Notes: generated from the sequence alone by a model not told the origin. Counted from the first letter of the stretch, positions 39,301-48,140 are shown. The stretch is 64,000 bases of DNA from Porphyrobacter sp. GA68 (GCF_022605525.1 NZ_JAKQYJ010000001.1:248001-312000), one strand, 5' to 3'. Translations and numbers: made by a program.

Positions 39301-40576
39301 GGCCGACACCCTGTTTTCCTTTGCCGGCATCGCCGACCAGCAGCTGTCCGGCCCCATCGGCGTCGCAGCCGATTTCACCGGACGGGTGGCAAATCCCGAG
39401 CTGAACGGGATCGTGCGCGCGAACAATCTGACCTATCGAAACCTCAGCTACGGCACGCAGCTGACCAATCTGGCGCTGCAGGGACGCTTCACCGACGACC
39501 GGCTGCTGATCGATCAGGCAACCGCGCGTGCCGGCAACGGCACCGCCAGCGCGCAGGGGTTCATCAGCCTGTCCGCCGCGCAAGGCTATCCCATCAATCT
39601 CGCGGTCGAACTGGACAATGCCAGGGTGGCGCGAGGCAATCCGATCGACGCCACCGCCACCGGTTCGTTCCGTGTGACGAAGCAGGCCGGGGAAACCGCT
39701 CTGGTCTCGGGCGAACTGCGCCTGCCGGAAACACGCTATGAGCTGACGCGGCAAGCTGCCTCGGAAGTGCCAGTGCTGACCGGGGTGCGGTTCAAGCCAC
39801 CGCGCGGACCGGTACGGATCACCGGCAACGAACCGGCGGAACAGACACCCGGCCTGTTCGACCTCCTGCGGCTCGACCTGGGCATCCGCGCGCCGGAACG
39901 CCTGTACGTGTCAGGCATGGGGCTGGAATCGGAGTGGGAGGCGAACCTGCGCCTGCGCGGCACCAGCGCCGACCCGCGGATCGTGGGCGAGGCTAGCCTG
40001 ATCCGCGGTACCCTGGGCTTTGCGGGCCGCTCGTTCGAACTGACCGACGGCCTGGTCGCCTTTACCGGCGGGGCGCAGACCAACCCCACCATCCGGATCG
40101 TCGCAACCGAGGACATTGAGGGCATCACCGTCAATGTGAACGTCACCGGACGCGCCTTGAATCCGCAGATTGCGTTCACCAGCACGCCCGGACTGCCGCA
40201 AGACGAGATCGTGTCCCGCATCCTGTTCGGCTCGTCGGTCGCCAATCTGTCGGCGATCCAGGCGGTACAGCTCGCCGCTTCCTTGAACAGTCTGCGGGGG
40301 TCGGGCGGGGGGCTTAATCCGCTGGGTGCACTGCGTTCGGCGGTCGGCATCGACCGTCTGCGGATTCTGGGTGCGGACGAAAGGCTCGGCCGCGGCACCG
40401 CGCTGGCGGCGGGGCAGTACATCACCGATGATATCTATATCGAGTTCATCACCGACGCGCGTGGCTTTACCGCCACTCAGCTTGAGATCAGCCTCACCCC
40501 TGCACTTTCGATCCTCAGCCAGGCGGGCGGGTCGGGTGCGACCAACCTCAACGTACAATACCGGCGGAATTATTAA
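36338..40576 (+). CDS. tamB: Translocation/assembly module TamB
   Basis: The 1,412-residue protein is the inner-membrane-anchored bridge of the TAM system. An N-terminal helix (ALLGLVLLVAAVFLGL) near residue 40 is followed by a very long beta-helical region and the DUF490 C-terminal domain with FELTDGLVAFTGGAQTNP, DEIVSRILFGSSVANLSAIQ and a final beta-strand. It spans the periplasm and is thought to move lipids or outer-membrane proteins. The start is the ATG overlapping the tamA stop. Its TAA overlaps the ATG of a small lipoprotein. Confidence 0.95.
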   Translation: MAEEAPVTATEEPLEAENTPRRAWGWTVLKWVGLALLGLVLLVAAVFLGLNTAPGKRFIADRIAALEFENGLQIDVGRITGSIYGEMVLRDVALSDPQGVFATSPQIAVDWRPFAYLRNRVDVRSVTAQLVTLERLPELAETPPSEDPLLPDLDIEIGRLHVTRLVAEAPVTGERRVLTLGGNARIADRRAQVNLAARTLDGGGLAGGDRLNMVLDAVPDENRLALDLVLNAPADGVIVALAGLDEALDVRVNGRGDWAAWDGRLLADLGGESFARLDLAARDGTVRISGPTQVARLFDGPTAQLLGPVLAVDLTGSMAERRVDLAGTFASDALRVNANGLVDLSNNTTRDLRVGFVLLRPSALAENLSGSGLRGQLVLNGDFATPRVRYALNANRLLVNDVGFQNLRASGAAEVRTDQIFIPVTAQIARITGLDTVAGGTLVNVRVAGDLAIDGPRILSDNLRIRSDRIDAGLVLAADTSAGLYAAAIDGRIDNYRLESVGILNFNTDIDLETTAGGGFALAGRVQARSTRLFNDSVRDFLGGQAVAAANVRYGSDGIVRFSGLTLRAPAVRITGGSGFYNPDGRLALNAQGVTNAYGRVGVRVAGTLANPNAFVTAERPDLGIGLANLEARITGAAGGYRLNAVGDTDYGPLTADVVLGTGPRLSLDITSANLAGIDFAGSVQQTAAGPFAGQLRANGRGVNGIVRLDAEGRFQQALVNLRAEGTTFPAPANLAIGTAAVDARVILYERPYVVADVQLYRSTISGVYFNAARALVDYRDGAGTARVLAEGTGGVPFRVAANAQLLPDLWRVALDGRARGIAFRTATPARIVPGDDYQLLPTRIDVGGGNIRLAGTYGSGLRVQSRLENIDLALANAFVAGLGVGGRATGSLDFDQPSPDAFPRADARLTIDDFRRTTAALVSQPVDITFVGKLLPDGGEARAVLRQRGAVVGRMVASLRPLGPGAGPWTERLLAAPLGGGIRYNGPADTLFSFAGIADQQLSGPIGVAADFTGRVANPELNGIVRANNLTYRNLSYGTQLTNLALQGRFTDDRLLIDQATARAGNGTASAQGFISLSAAQGYPINLAVELDNARVARGNPIDATATGSFRVTKQAGETALVSGELRLPETRYELTRQAASEVPVLTGVRFKPPRGPVRITGNEPAEQTPGLFDLLRLDLGIRAPERLYVSGMGLESEWEANLRLRGTSADPRIVGEASLIRGTLGFAGRSFELTDGLVAFTGGAQTNPTIRIVATEDIEGITVNVNVTGRALNPQIAFTSTPGLPQDEIVSRILFGSSVANLSAIQAVQLAASLNSLRGSGGGLNPLGALRSAVGIDRLRILGADERLGRGTALAAGQYITDDIYIEFITDARGFTATQLEISLTPALSILSQAGGSGATNLNVQYRRNY

Positions 40577-40767
40577 TGCGCGGCATGTGGCTCTGCATGG
40601 CGCTCGCCATCGCGCTGCTCACAGCGGGTTGCAAGGAAGAGCCGACGTTCGACGAACGCTATGCGCAAACGCAGAAGCGGATCGGCGACAAGTCGCGCGA
40701 ACTGGACCGGAACCTTGCGCAGACGGCGCCCGCCTCGCCCTCCGATGGATCTGACGCGCCTAACTGA
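40576..40767 (+). CDS. Small lipoprotein coupled to tamB
   Basis: The 63-residue product starts at an ATG that overlaps the tamB stop (TAATG). It has a signal (WLCMALAIALL) with lipobox TAGC, then a short charged region (YAQTQKRIGDKSRELDRN) likely to form one helix, and a proline/serine-rich tail. No function is known to me. The tight coupling suggests that it belongs with the TAM system. Confidence 0.7.
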   Translation: MRGMWLCMALAIALLTAGCKEEPTFDERYAQTQKRIGDKSRELDRNLAQTAPASPSDGSDAPN

Positions 40768-40858
40768 AAAACTGCTGTTGGCAGGATCAGAGGGTCACGC
40801 CGGCGGCACTGGCGCGCGCCTGGATACGTAAAGCCTCGGAAACCGGGAAGATCACCGG

Positions 40859-41170
40859 CTAGCGCGGCACCAGATCGCCCAGCCAGCGCGCTGTACTCTG
40901 ACCCGCCACGTCGCACCGCCAACCCAACACGGCGGGGGTATCGTAGGGATGCGCCGCTTCCGTTGCGGCAACGGCCTGTTCCAGCAAAGCGGCATCCGTC
41001 TTGAACAGCACCGCAACTTCCTGGCTTTCTCCACGTTCACCGTCCCAGTCAAAAAGAGATGTGACAGTCACAAAGTTGGCGCAGGCGATCAGGCGATCAT
41101 CCAGCAATCGGGTAGCCACCTGGCGCGCGCTGCTCTCGTCGGGAAAGGGGCACCAGATCACCGCGCTCAT
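40859..41170 (-). CDS. cutA: Divalent cation tolerance protein CutA
   Basis: The 103-residue protein matches the CutA family: VTSLFDWDGE near residue 37, a central KTDAALLEQ strand, HPYDTPAVLGW, and a final LGDLVPR. CutA trimers are linked to copper tolerance, although the function is debated. The start overlaps the stop of the heme A synthase gene (ATGA). Confidence 0.9.
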   Translation of the reverse strand: MSAVIWCPFPDESSARQVATRLLDDRLIACANFVTVTSLFDWDGERGESQEVAVLFKTDAALLEQAVAATEAAHPYDTPAVLGWRCDVAGQSTARWLGDLVPR

Positions 41171-42258
41171 GGCGCTGCCTCAAAATTGGCACGCACCCGT
41201 CCATGCACATGCGCAGCCCAGGCAACCGCGGCCACCAGCAAAGCGCCAACCACCTGATGCGCTACCGCCAACCACAGCGCCACGCCGCTCATCACCGTTG
41301 CAATGCCCAGCAGGATCTGTGTGCCCAGCACCGCATGCACCGCCACTGAAGCGCGCCGGTCAAGCTGGCGAACCCGCAACGCCAGCACGACCAGCGCCGC
41401 CACCGCCGCCCAGGCCCACCAGCGGTGCAGGAAGTGGAGCAGGAAAGGATCGTGGGTCAACGTCCACCAGAACCCGTCGCTCCATTGCAGTTCCGGAACC
41501 AGCCGACCGTTCATCAATGGCCAGTCATAAGCGGCATGGCCCGCGTTAAGGCCCGCCACCCATGCTCCCAGCAGAAGCTGGAGGAACAGCACGGCTCCGA
41601 CCCAAGTGGCCGTAGCTGTCATTCGCGCCGGACGCGCCGCACGGTTCCGGTCGAGCGCGCGCATGTCGAGGGCGGTCCACACCAGCAACGCCAGGGTCAG
41701 GAACGCAGTGAGAAGATGGACCGACAGCCAGAAATGGCTCACATCGGTCATTGTTTCGTTCAGGCCCGAACGCACCATCAGCCAGCCGAACACGCCTTGC
41801 AGGCCGCCAAGCGCAAGCAGGCCAACCAGGCGAGGTTTGTACCCGGCCGGAATGGCGCCCTTTACCCAGAACCAGGCAAGGGGCAGCGCGTAGGCAAGGC
41901 CGATCACCCGGCCGAGCAGGCGGTGAAACCACTCCCAGAAAAAGATGAACTTGAAGGCAGCCAGGTCCATGCCCGCTGGACCGGACTCGTTGATGTATTC
42001 GCCCGTCAGGCGATAACGGGCGAACTCTGCCTCCCACTGCGCCTCCGTCAAAGGAGGCAGAATGCCGGTAATCGGCTGCCATCTCGTGATCGAGAGGCCG
42101 GATTCCGTGAGCCGGGTTATCCCGCCGACAGATACCATTACGACGACCAGAGCGGCGACCAGGAACAGCCACACGGCGATAGCCGCCGGGCGGGCAGCGG
42201 TGCTAGTGGCGGGTCCGGTGGAAAGGAGCGCGCCTGGCGTCCGGCTGATACTGCTCAT
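41167..42258 (-). CDS. ctaA: Heme A synthase (COX15/CtaA)
   Basis: The 363-residue inner-membrane protein converts heme O to heme A for cytochrome oxidase. About eight helices are present; conserved pieces include GGITRLTESGLSITRW, FIFFWEWFHRLLGRVIG with a heme-ligand histidine, GLNAGHAAYDWPLMNG, and DPFLLHFLHRWWAW. Length and order match the proteobacterial COX15 type. I start at ATG 42258; an upstream GTG at 42279 is possible. It precedes cutA with a 4-bp overlap. Confidence 0.94.
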   Translation of the reverse strand: MSSISRTPGALLSTGPATSTAARPAAIAVWLFLVAALVVVMVSVGGITRLTESGLSITRWQPITGILPPLTEAQWEAEFARYRLTGEYINESGPAGMDLAAFKFIFFWEWFHRLLGRVIGLAYALPLAWFWVKGAIPAGYKPRLVGLLALGGLQGVFGWLMVRSGLNETMTDVSHFWLSVHLLTAFLTLALLVWTALDMRALDRNRAARPARMTATATWVGAVLFLQLLLGAWVAGLNAGHAAYDWPLMNGRLVPELQWSDGFWWTLTHDPFLLHFLHRWWAWAAVAALVVLALRVRQLDRRASVAVHAVLGTQILLGIATVMSGVALWLAVAHQVVGALLVAAVAWAAHVHGRVRANFEAAP

Positions 42259-42332
42259 GTGTCTTTGTTGTGCCGGCACTGAGGCATTTTCAAGAGCAGG
42301 CGGAACCTTTCGCCATTGGCAGCGCTTGCCAG

Positions 42333-42349
42333 ATGTTACACCATCACAT
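42333..42349 (+). promoter_or_regulatory. Zur-like palindrome before the MerC gene
   Basis: The site ATGTTACACCATCACAT has symmetric ends (ATGTnA and TnACAT). Its left half matches the ATGTTA half of alphaproteobacterial Zur boxes that I know; the right half is less good. It lies 15 bp before the MerC start. A zinc-controlled operator is a reasonable guess only. Confidence 0.4.
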
Positions 42350-42364
42350 ATATGGCTGGCTCAA

Positions 42365-42736
42365 ATGGCGACGGCACCCAACTTCTTGCGGCAGCGACTT
42401 GACCGGGCGGGCATGGTCCTTTCCGGATTATGCGCAGCCCATTGCGCAGCCACTATTCTGGTCGTCTCGGGGATCGGGTTTGGCGCACAGTTCCTGCTAG
42501 AACCATCAATTCACAAGGTTGGTCTGTTGCTGGCGGCGCTTATCGCAGGAGTTGCCATCGGCTGGGGCGCGGTGCAGCACCGGCGCCGCGCGCCTTTTGT
42601 AGTCGCTATGATGGGACTGACCTTCATGGGCGGCGCACTTGCGGCACCTCATGGCATGTACGAAGCCGTATTGACGATCATCGGCGTCTGCTTTGTTGGC
42701 CTGGGCCACGTGCTGAACTTGCGCACTGCGCATTGA
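42365..42736 (+). CDS. MerC domain-containing membrane protein
   Basis: The 123-residue protein has about four membrane helices and a cysteine pair near the N-terminus in LCAAHCAATIL, both typical of MerC-type metal transporters. In many alphaproteobacteria such genes are linked to zinc control rather than mercury. I start at ATG 42365; a longer frame upstream runs into ctaA on the other strand and is an artefact. thiS begins 16 nt downstream, so the three genes may share a transcript. Confidence 0.85.
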   Translation: MATAPNFLRQRLDRAGMVLSGLCAAHCAATILVVSGIGFGAQFLLEPSIHKVGLLLAALIAGVAIGWGAVQHRRRAPFVVAMMGLTFMGGALAAPHGMYEAVLTIIGVCFVGLGHVLNLRTAH

Positions 42737-42752
42737 AGGTTATCTGGCGGGA

Positions 42753-42962
42753 ATGACCGCTCCCATCACTATAATCGTCAACGGCGATACTCGCCACACC
42801 GCGGCCAGCAACATCGCCGCGCTGGTGCAAGAGCTAGAGCTCGATCCGGCAAAGGTTGCGGTCGAGCACAACGGCGCCATCGCCCCGCGTTCCGACCTCG
42901 CCGGCCATGCTTTGTCCGAAGGCGACCGGCTGGAGATAGTTCATTTCGTGGGCGGGGGCTGA
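42753..42962 (+). CDS. thiS: Sulfur carrier protein ThiS
   Basis: The 69-residue ubiquitin-like protein ends in GGG, the glycine tail whose carboxylate carries sulfur for thiazole synthesis. It has the expected short NGDTRHTA start and EGDRLEIVHFVGGG end. It lies 3 nt before the thiG start, and I see no thiamine riboswitch upstream. Confidence 0.92.
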   Translation: MTAPITIIVNGDTRHTAASNIAALVQELELDPAKVAVEHNGAIAPRSDLAGHALSEGDRLEIVHFVGGG

Positions 42963-42965
42963 CTG

Positions 42966-43748
42966 GTGACGGACCGACAAGACGACAGCTGGAGCGTTGC
43001 CGGACGCACTTTCCGCTCGCGCCTGATCGTGGGGACCGGCAAATACAAGGATTTCGCGCAGAACGCGGCCGCACTGGACGCGAGCGGGGCGGAGATCGTG
43101 ACCGTCGCAGTGCGCCGCGTGAATGTCAGCGACCCCAAGCAGCCGATGCTGACCGACTTTATTGATCCCCGCCGTGTCACATACCTTCCCAACACAGCCG
43201 GCTGCTTCACTGCCGACGAGGCGATCCGCACCTTGCGCCTGGCGCGAGAGGCGGGAGGCTGGGATCTCGTGAAGCTGGAAGTGCTGGGCGAGGCGAAGAC
43301 GCTGTACCCGGATATGCGCGAGACCTTGCGTGCGACGGAGGTGCTGGCAAACGAAGGCTTTCACCCAATGGTGTATTGCGTGGACGATCCGATCGCCGCG
43401 AAACAGTTGGAGGATGCCGGCGCGGTCGCCATCATGCCGCTTGGCGCGCCGATCGGCTCCGGCCTCGGCATCCAGAATCGCGTGACAATCCGGCTGATTG
43501 TGGAAGGCGCGAGCGTACCCGTGCTGGTAGATGCCGGCGTCGGCACCGCGTCCGACGCGGCCATTGCGATGGAACTTGGCTGCGACGGTGTGCTGATGAA
43601 CACCGCGATCGCAGAAGCACAGGATCCGATCCGCATGGCGCGGGCCATGCGCCTCGCTGTGGAGGCCGGCCGTGACGCCTATCTGGCGGGACGTATGGCC
43701 ACCCGAAAGTACGCGGACCCCAGCAGCCCGCTTGCCGGGCTGATCTAG
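42966..43748 (+). CDS. thiG: Thiazole synthase ThiG
   Basis: The 260-residue TIM-barrel enzyme makes the thiazole phosphate of thiamine from deoxyxylulose phosphate, dehydroglycine and ThiS-carried sulfur. Motifs are [51 protein letters not shown] and [21 protein letters not shown] (internal; given as [11 protein letters not shown]). The start is GTG. Its last codons are the first unit of the 34-bp tandem repeat downstream. dxs at 15401 supplies its deoxyxylulose phosphate. Confidence 0.96.
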   Translation: MTDRQDDSWSVAGRTFRSRLIVGTGKYKDFAQNAAALDASGAEIVTVAVRRVNVSDPKQPMLTDFIDPRRVTYLPNTAGCFTADEAIRTLRLAREAGGWDLVKLEVLGEAKTLYPDMRETLRATEVLANEGFHPMVYCVDDPIAAKQLEDAGAVAIMPLGAPIGSGLGIQNRVTIRLIVEGASVPVLVDAGVGTASDAAIAMELGCDGVLMNTAIAEAQDPIRMARAMRLAVEAGRDAYLAGRMATRKYADPSSPLAGLI

Positions 43749-43839
43749 AACATGGTGCAGCCCGCTTGCCGGGCTGATCTAGAAAGGGGTGCAGCCCGCT
43801 TTCCGGGCTGATCTGAACGAGTAGGCAGCCCTTCGGCGG
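43723..43839 (+). repeat. 34-bp tandem repeat spanning the thiG 3' end
   Basis: Units start at 43723, 43757, 43791 and partly 43825, with an exact 34-bp period. The first unit includes the thiG stop codon. Each unit carries the hairpin CAGCCCGcttgcCGGGCTG (7-bp stem; third copy has ctttc). The units degrade from left to right. It looks like duplication of the thiG terminator and end. Confidence 0.85.
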
Positions 43840-43943
43840 ATCCGGCATCCGAACATCGGGCATTTATTCATCTCCTTGATTACGGCCCGTTAACTATCTT
43901 GCGCGACACTCTTTCTTCAAGGACAGGGAAGGGACACCGCCAC

Positions 43944-44471
43944 ATGACCACCACCCGCACGGCATCCGTGATCGTTGCCGAACTGCGCGAATTCGCCGGA
44001 TTCGAAGATGCGGAACAGCGTTATATCAGCCGTGCGCTCGACATTGGACTGGCCCGCCGCGACGCATTCAGGACCTGGGCGGTGGAAGAAGGGGACGGCC
44101 TTGCCCTGCGCCGCCACTACATCGCATATCAAAACCTGCGCGCCCTGCGGGGATGCGTTCCAAACGCGGATAGTCTGGCCGGTGCCGAAGATTTTTTCGT
44201 CCGACTGGTAACCATGATTGCCTTCGATCTGGGCCAGGAGCAGATCGAAAGTTTTTCGGCCTTGCGGTTCCTGTACGAACGCTTGCTGGGTGCCGAAGTA
44301 CGCCCATGGCTCCCGCCCGCCTTCTGCGCGGCCGCCGCCCTGCCCCAGATCCGCTGCGGCCGGCGCAAGATCCTGCTGCAGTCCCTCAGCGAAGCCGCCG
44401 CCACCGCTCCGGGCTGGTCACTGCGCGAGCCACGCTTCCTGCCGGACGTGGCGGACGCGCAGGCAGCATGA
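43944..44471 (+). CDS. Hypothetical protein (175 aa)
   Basis: I recognise no family. The predicted protein is soluble and helical, with acidic N-terminal and arginine-rich central regions and five or more cysteines, including FCAAAALPQIRC in the C-terminal part. A GGGA about 11 nt before the ATG supports the start. It is isolated between thiG and an oppositely oriented acyl-CoA ligase gene, so context gives no clue. Confidence 0.6.
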   Translation: MTTTRTASVIVAELREFAGFEDAEQRYISRALDIGLARRDAFRTWAVEEGDGLALRRHYIAYQNLRALRGCVPNADSLAGAEDFFVRLVTMIAFDLGQEQIESFSALRFLYERLLGAEVRPWLPPAFCAAAALPQIRCGRRKILLQSLSEAAATAPGWSLREPRFLPDVADAQAA

Positions 44472-44563
44472 TCAACGGGCGTGTGAACTGGGTTTGCGCG
44501 AAACAGAGTCGTTAGGCAGACCCGTCTGCAACTAGCGGTTCTCAGGCACGGCGGCACCGCGCT

Positions 44564-46366
44564 TCACGCACGGTACAAGGCGTCCAGGCGCGCTCCGTAA
44601 CGCTCCCTGATCTTGTGCCGGCGGATCTTCATGGAGGGGGTCATTTCCTCGTTGTCGATCCCGAATGGTTCATCGGCAAAGGCGAAACCGCGTACCTTTT
44701 CCGTCACCGAAAGATCGGCGTTCACCCGGTCGACGGCCGAGCGCACCGCTGAACGGAACGCGGCATCCTCCTTCAGGATCGCCAGATCGGCCGACTTGCC
44801 ATGCTCCGCTGCCCATTCGGCCATCCATTCGACATCGGGAACGATCAACCCAACGACGTAGGGCCGTCGGTCGCCTGCGACCATCGCCTGACCAATCTCT
44901 GGCTGCAGCGTCAGCATGCCTTCCAGCTTCTGCGGCGCGACATTATCGCCCTTGTCGTTGACGATCATGTCCTTCTTGCGGTCGGTAATGACGATGCGGC
45001 CCTTGTCGTCTAGGTAGCCGATATCGCCGGTGTGCAGCCATCCGTTCTGCAACGCTCGCGCACTCTCGGCAGGGGCTTGCCAGTAGCCCTCCATCACCAG
45101 TTCACCCCGGCAGAGGATTTCGCCATCCTCCGCAATCCGCACCTCTACGCCGCGCAGCGGCGCGCCCACGGAGTTCATTGCGATCCCGCGCGCGGGACGG
45201 TTGCACGAGATAAGCGGACCGCTCTCGGTCTGCCCATAACCTTGCAGCATGGTCAGGCCCATTGCCTGGAAAAACACCCCGACATCCGGATTGAGCGGCG
45301 CGCCGCCTGACACGAGCGCTTTCATCCGGCCGCCGAACTTGGCCCGAATTTTGGGCCGGAGCAGCTTTTCCAGCACGAAGTTCAACGTCTTGTCGCCCAG
45401 GCGATACCGCCCTTCCGCCCGACGCTGGCCCAGGGCTACGGCCTCGTTCATCAGGCGCAGCGCCGCGCCGCCCTGCTTTTCCACCTGCTTGATGATCCGC
45501 GTTCGCAGCACCTCGAACAATCGGGGCACGACCACCATGACGGTGGGACGCACTTCCTCGATGTTGGTGGCGAGTTTTTCCAACCCCTCGGCGTAGAAAA
45601 TCTCGGCGCGAAGCGCGATGGGCAGATGCTGCCCCCCGGTATGCTCATATGCATGCGACAGCGGCAGGAACGACAGGAACCGGTCGTCCCCGACACCAAA
45701 ATCCTCCGCAACGATCTCGGCCGCGCCCGCGATATTGCACAGGATCATGCCATGGTGTTGCAGCACGCCGCGCGGCGCGCCGCCGGTGCCGCTGGTGTAG
45801 ATGATGCAGGCGGTGTCGGTTCGCTCGATCCCGGCGATCCGCTGGTCAACTGCCGCGCGGGCGGCGGCCGGATCGCCTTCACCGGTCATCTGCGACCAGC
45901 CGTGGCAGCGCAGATTGCCGCTTTGATAAGCGCGAACCTGATCTATCGGGATGATGTGTTCAACCAGGCCGGTGCGCATGATTGCCGGGATGAGCGGCTG
46001 CGCCAGCTTGTCGTTGGAGACGATCACCGCGCGTGCGCCCGAATTGTCGAGGATGTGCTGGTGATCGCGTTCCGTGTTCGTGATATAGGCGGGCACGGTA
46101 ATGCAGCCGGCCGCCATGATGCCAAGGTCGGCGATGCACCATTCGGGCCGGTTTTCACTCACCAGTGCGACCCGATCCCCCTTGTCGAGACCAATCCGGC
46201 GCAGGTTTTCCGCCAGCAGACAGACCTGATCCGCCGCCTCGCCCCAGCTGATCGTGCGCCACGCACCCGCAACCTTGCGGCCCAGGAAGGGCCGGTCGCG
46301 GTTGGAGTCCGCGCGACGCAGGAACAGTTCGACAAGATTGGTGGCGCTGTCGATGTCAGCGAGCAT
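44564..46366 (-). CDS. AMP-dependent long-chain acyl-CoA synthetase
   Basis: The 600-residue protein activates fatty acids as acyl-adenylates and then CoA thioesters. The AMP motif IIYTSGTGGAPRGVLQHHG is near residue 190, followed by GYGQTESGPL, and WLHTGDIGYLDDKGRIVITDRKKDM (internal; shown as TGDIGYLDDKGRI). The start ATG 46366 is preceded by AGAGGA; an earlier ATG continues into the ggt gene. It belongs to the FadD15-like group. A CYP153-like P450 elsewhere in the window could deliver fatty acids, but that link is inference. Confidence 0.92.
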   Translation of the reverse strand: MLADIDSATNLVELFLRRADSNRDRPFLGRKVAGAWRTISWGEAADQVCLLAENLRRIGLDKGDRVALVSENRPEWCIADLGIMAAGCITVPAYITNTERDHQHILDNSGARAVIVSNDKLAQPLIPAIMRTGLVEHIIPIDQVRAYQSGNLRCHGWSQMTGEGDPAAARAAVDQRIAGIERTDTACIIYTSGTGGAPRGVLQHHGMILCNIAGAAEIVAEDFGVGDDRFLSFLPLSHAYEHTGGQHLPIALRAEIFYAEGLEKLATNIEEVRPTVMVVVPRLFEVLRTRIIKQVEKQGGAALRLMNEAVALGQRRAEGRYRLGDKTLNFVLEKLLRPKIRAKFGGRMKALVSGGAPLNPDVGVFFQAMGLTMLQGYGQTESGPLISCNRPARGIAMNSVGAPLRGVEVRIAEDGEILCRGELVMEGYWQAPAESARALQNGWLHTGDIGYLDDKGRIVITDRKKDMIVNDKGDNVAPQKLEGMLTLQPEIGQAMVAGDRRPYVVGLIVPDVEWMAEWAAEHGKSADLAILKEDAAFRSAVRSAVDRVNADLSVTEKVRGFAFADEPFGIDNEEMTPSMKIRRHKIRERYGARLDALYRA

Positions 46367-46421
46367 CCGGTATCCTCTGTTTTGTTGTTGCATTTTGCTT
46401 ACAACAGCACTGCGCAGGGCG

Positions 46422-48140
46422 CTAGGCTCCGCCAAGCGTGCCGATCAGCCCGTCGAGGCGCGGATCGTGTTCCGCCTGCCACCGGCCGTTCTTGTAAACC
46501 GCCCCGACCGCGCGAAAGGGCGGAGAGGCGGCGCGCACACCGGCGTATCCCCTGGCCTCCAGTGCCTCGAGTTCGCGGGCGAGCCAGCTTCCTTCTTCCA
46601 CGATCACGGTGTCGCCGAACGCCATCGCCAATGGCATCCCCAGCGCTTCTTTCAGGGGAAGGCCGAAGTCGATGACCCCGATGATGGAGCGGGCGACCTG
46701 GACCGGGATCGTCGATCCGCCTGCCGCCCCAATCGTCATGAACGGTGTGCCATCGGGCGCATAGATGATCGTGGGCGCCATCGAAGAACGCGGCCGCTTG
46801 CCGCCCTCCACCCGGTTGGCCACCGGCTGGCCGTCTCGACTGGGTGAAAAGCTGAAATCCGTCAGCTCGTTGTTCAGGTAGAAGCCCTGGACCATCAGTC
46901 CCGAACCGAACGCACCCTCGACCGTGGACGTGTAGCTCACCATGTTGCCGTCAGCGTCCATGGCGACGAAGTGGGATGTTCCATTCTCCGGAGGTTCGTC
47001 GCCGTCCGCCGCAGGCGATGCGGCCGCCGGTCGTCCGGCGGCGACTGTTGTAGCGGCCCGGAACGGGTTGATGAGGGCCGAGCGGCTGGCGACATATGCC
47101 GGATCGATCAGCCCCGTGACGGGAACCGCGACAAAGTCGCTGTCCGCGAGATACAGTTCGCGGTCGGCGTAGGCGAGCCGCTGGGATTCGATGAACAGCA
47201 GCCAGAAATCCACGCTTTGCGGCCCCAGGCGGGCCAGGTCGAACCGTTCAAGCTGGCCGAGCATCTGCAGCACCGCGATGCCGCCGGACGAAGGCGGGCC
47301 CATGCCGCAGATCCGGTAAGCCCGATAGGTGCCGCACACAGGCGGTCTTTCCTGCGTCGTGTAATCCGCCAGATCGCTCACCGTCATCGCGCCGTCGCGG
47401 GGGGTGGCCTGGGCTGTGGTGGCGGCGATTTCCTGCGCCATGTCGCCGCGGTAGAACGCGTCCGGTCCGGCCTGCGCAATCCGCTCCAGCGCATCTGCCA
47501 AGGCCGTATTTCGGATCAGTGTACCGGTCGGCAACGGGGCACCGTCGGGACCGTAGTAAAGCGCCCGGCCCTGCGCAGTCAAACCCGCACGGTCGAGCTG
47601 TCCGGTGAGGGAGGCGCGCAGCCGCTCGTTCATCACGAAGCCGTCACGGGCCAGCGTTATGGCGGGTGCGAACAGGGCCGACCACGGCAGCTTGCCGAAC
47701 CTTTGGTGCGCATCTGCCGCCAGCGCGATATTGCCGGGTATTCCCACGCTGAGGCCCGTCCGGACCACTGCTTCGTAGGACAGCGGCCTGCCATCAGGGC
47801 CCAGGAACCAGTCCGGGGTTGCGTCCGACGGTGCCGTTTCGCGTCCGTCCAGCGTCGTGATTGTGCCATTGGCGGTGCCGCGGACCATGAAGCCGCCCCC
47901 GCCAATACCTGAGCTTTGCGGTTCCACGACATTGAGTGCCAGCATGGTGGCAATGGCCGCGTCCGTCGCGCTTCCGCCCTGTCGCAGCATCACCAAACCC
48001 GCCGCCGCCGCGCGTGGATCGGCCGCACCCACAGTGCCCGCCTGTTCTGGCACAGAATGCGGCGTTGGCGGCTTGGTAGCGACCGTGGCGCACCCCGCGA
48101 ACAGCAGGGGTGCCAGGGCGAGAAGAAGGCGCTTTGTCAT
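46422..48140 (-). CDS. ggt: Gamma-glutamyltransferase, exported lipoprotein
   Basis: The 572-residue protein is an Ntn-hydrolase that transfers or removes the gamma-glutamyl group of glutathione and peptides. It begins with a lipoprotein signal (LLLALAPLLFAGCAT). The large-subunit region includes GGSATDAAIATMLALNVVEPQSSGIGGGGF (given in parts), and the autocleavage/nucleophile threonine lies in NGTSHFVAMDADGN, with a later SMAPTIIY. It is predicted to be periplasmic. It starts 11 nt after the pyrD stop, on the same strand. Confidence 0.93.
   Translation of the reverse strand: MTKRLLLALAPLLFAGCATVATKPPTPHSVPEQAGTVGAADPRAAAAGLVMLRQGGSATDAAIATMLALNVVEPQSSGIGGGGFMVRGTANGTITTLDGRETAPSDATPDWFLGPDGRPLSYEAVVRTGLSVGIPGNIALAADAHQRFGKLPWSALFAPAITLARDGFVMNERLRASLTGQLDRAGLTAQGRALYYGPDGAPLPTGTLIRNTALADALERIAQAGPDAFYRGDMAQEIAATTAQATPRDGAMTVSDLADYTTQERPPVCGTYRAYRICGMGPPSSGGIAVLQMLGQLERFDLARLGPQSVDFWLLFIESQRLAYADRELYLADSDFVAVPVTGLIDPAYVASRSALINPFRAATTVAAGRPAAASPAADGDEPPENGTSHFVAMDADGNMVSYTSTVEGAFGSGLMVQGFYLNNELTDFSFSPSRDGQPVANRVEGGKRPRSSMAPTIIYAPDGTPFMTIGAAGGSTIPVQVARSIIGVIDFGLPLKEALGMPLAMAFGDTVIVEEGSWLARELEALEARGYAGVRAASPPFRAVGAVYKNGRWQAEHDPRLDGLIGTLGGA

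Noticed and set aside
37442-39754. Minus-strand frame inside tamB
   Set aside because: tamB is complete on the plus strand; the antisense text has no family features.
42737-42752. TPP riboswitch before thiS
   Set aside because: Only 16 nt separate the MerC stop and thiS; there is no room for the aptamer.
43723-43839. CRISPR-like repeat array
   Set aside because: The repeats are adjacent without unique spacers, include thiG codons and have no cas genes near.
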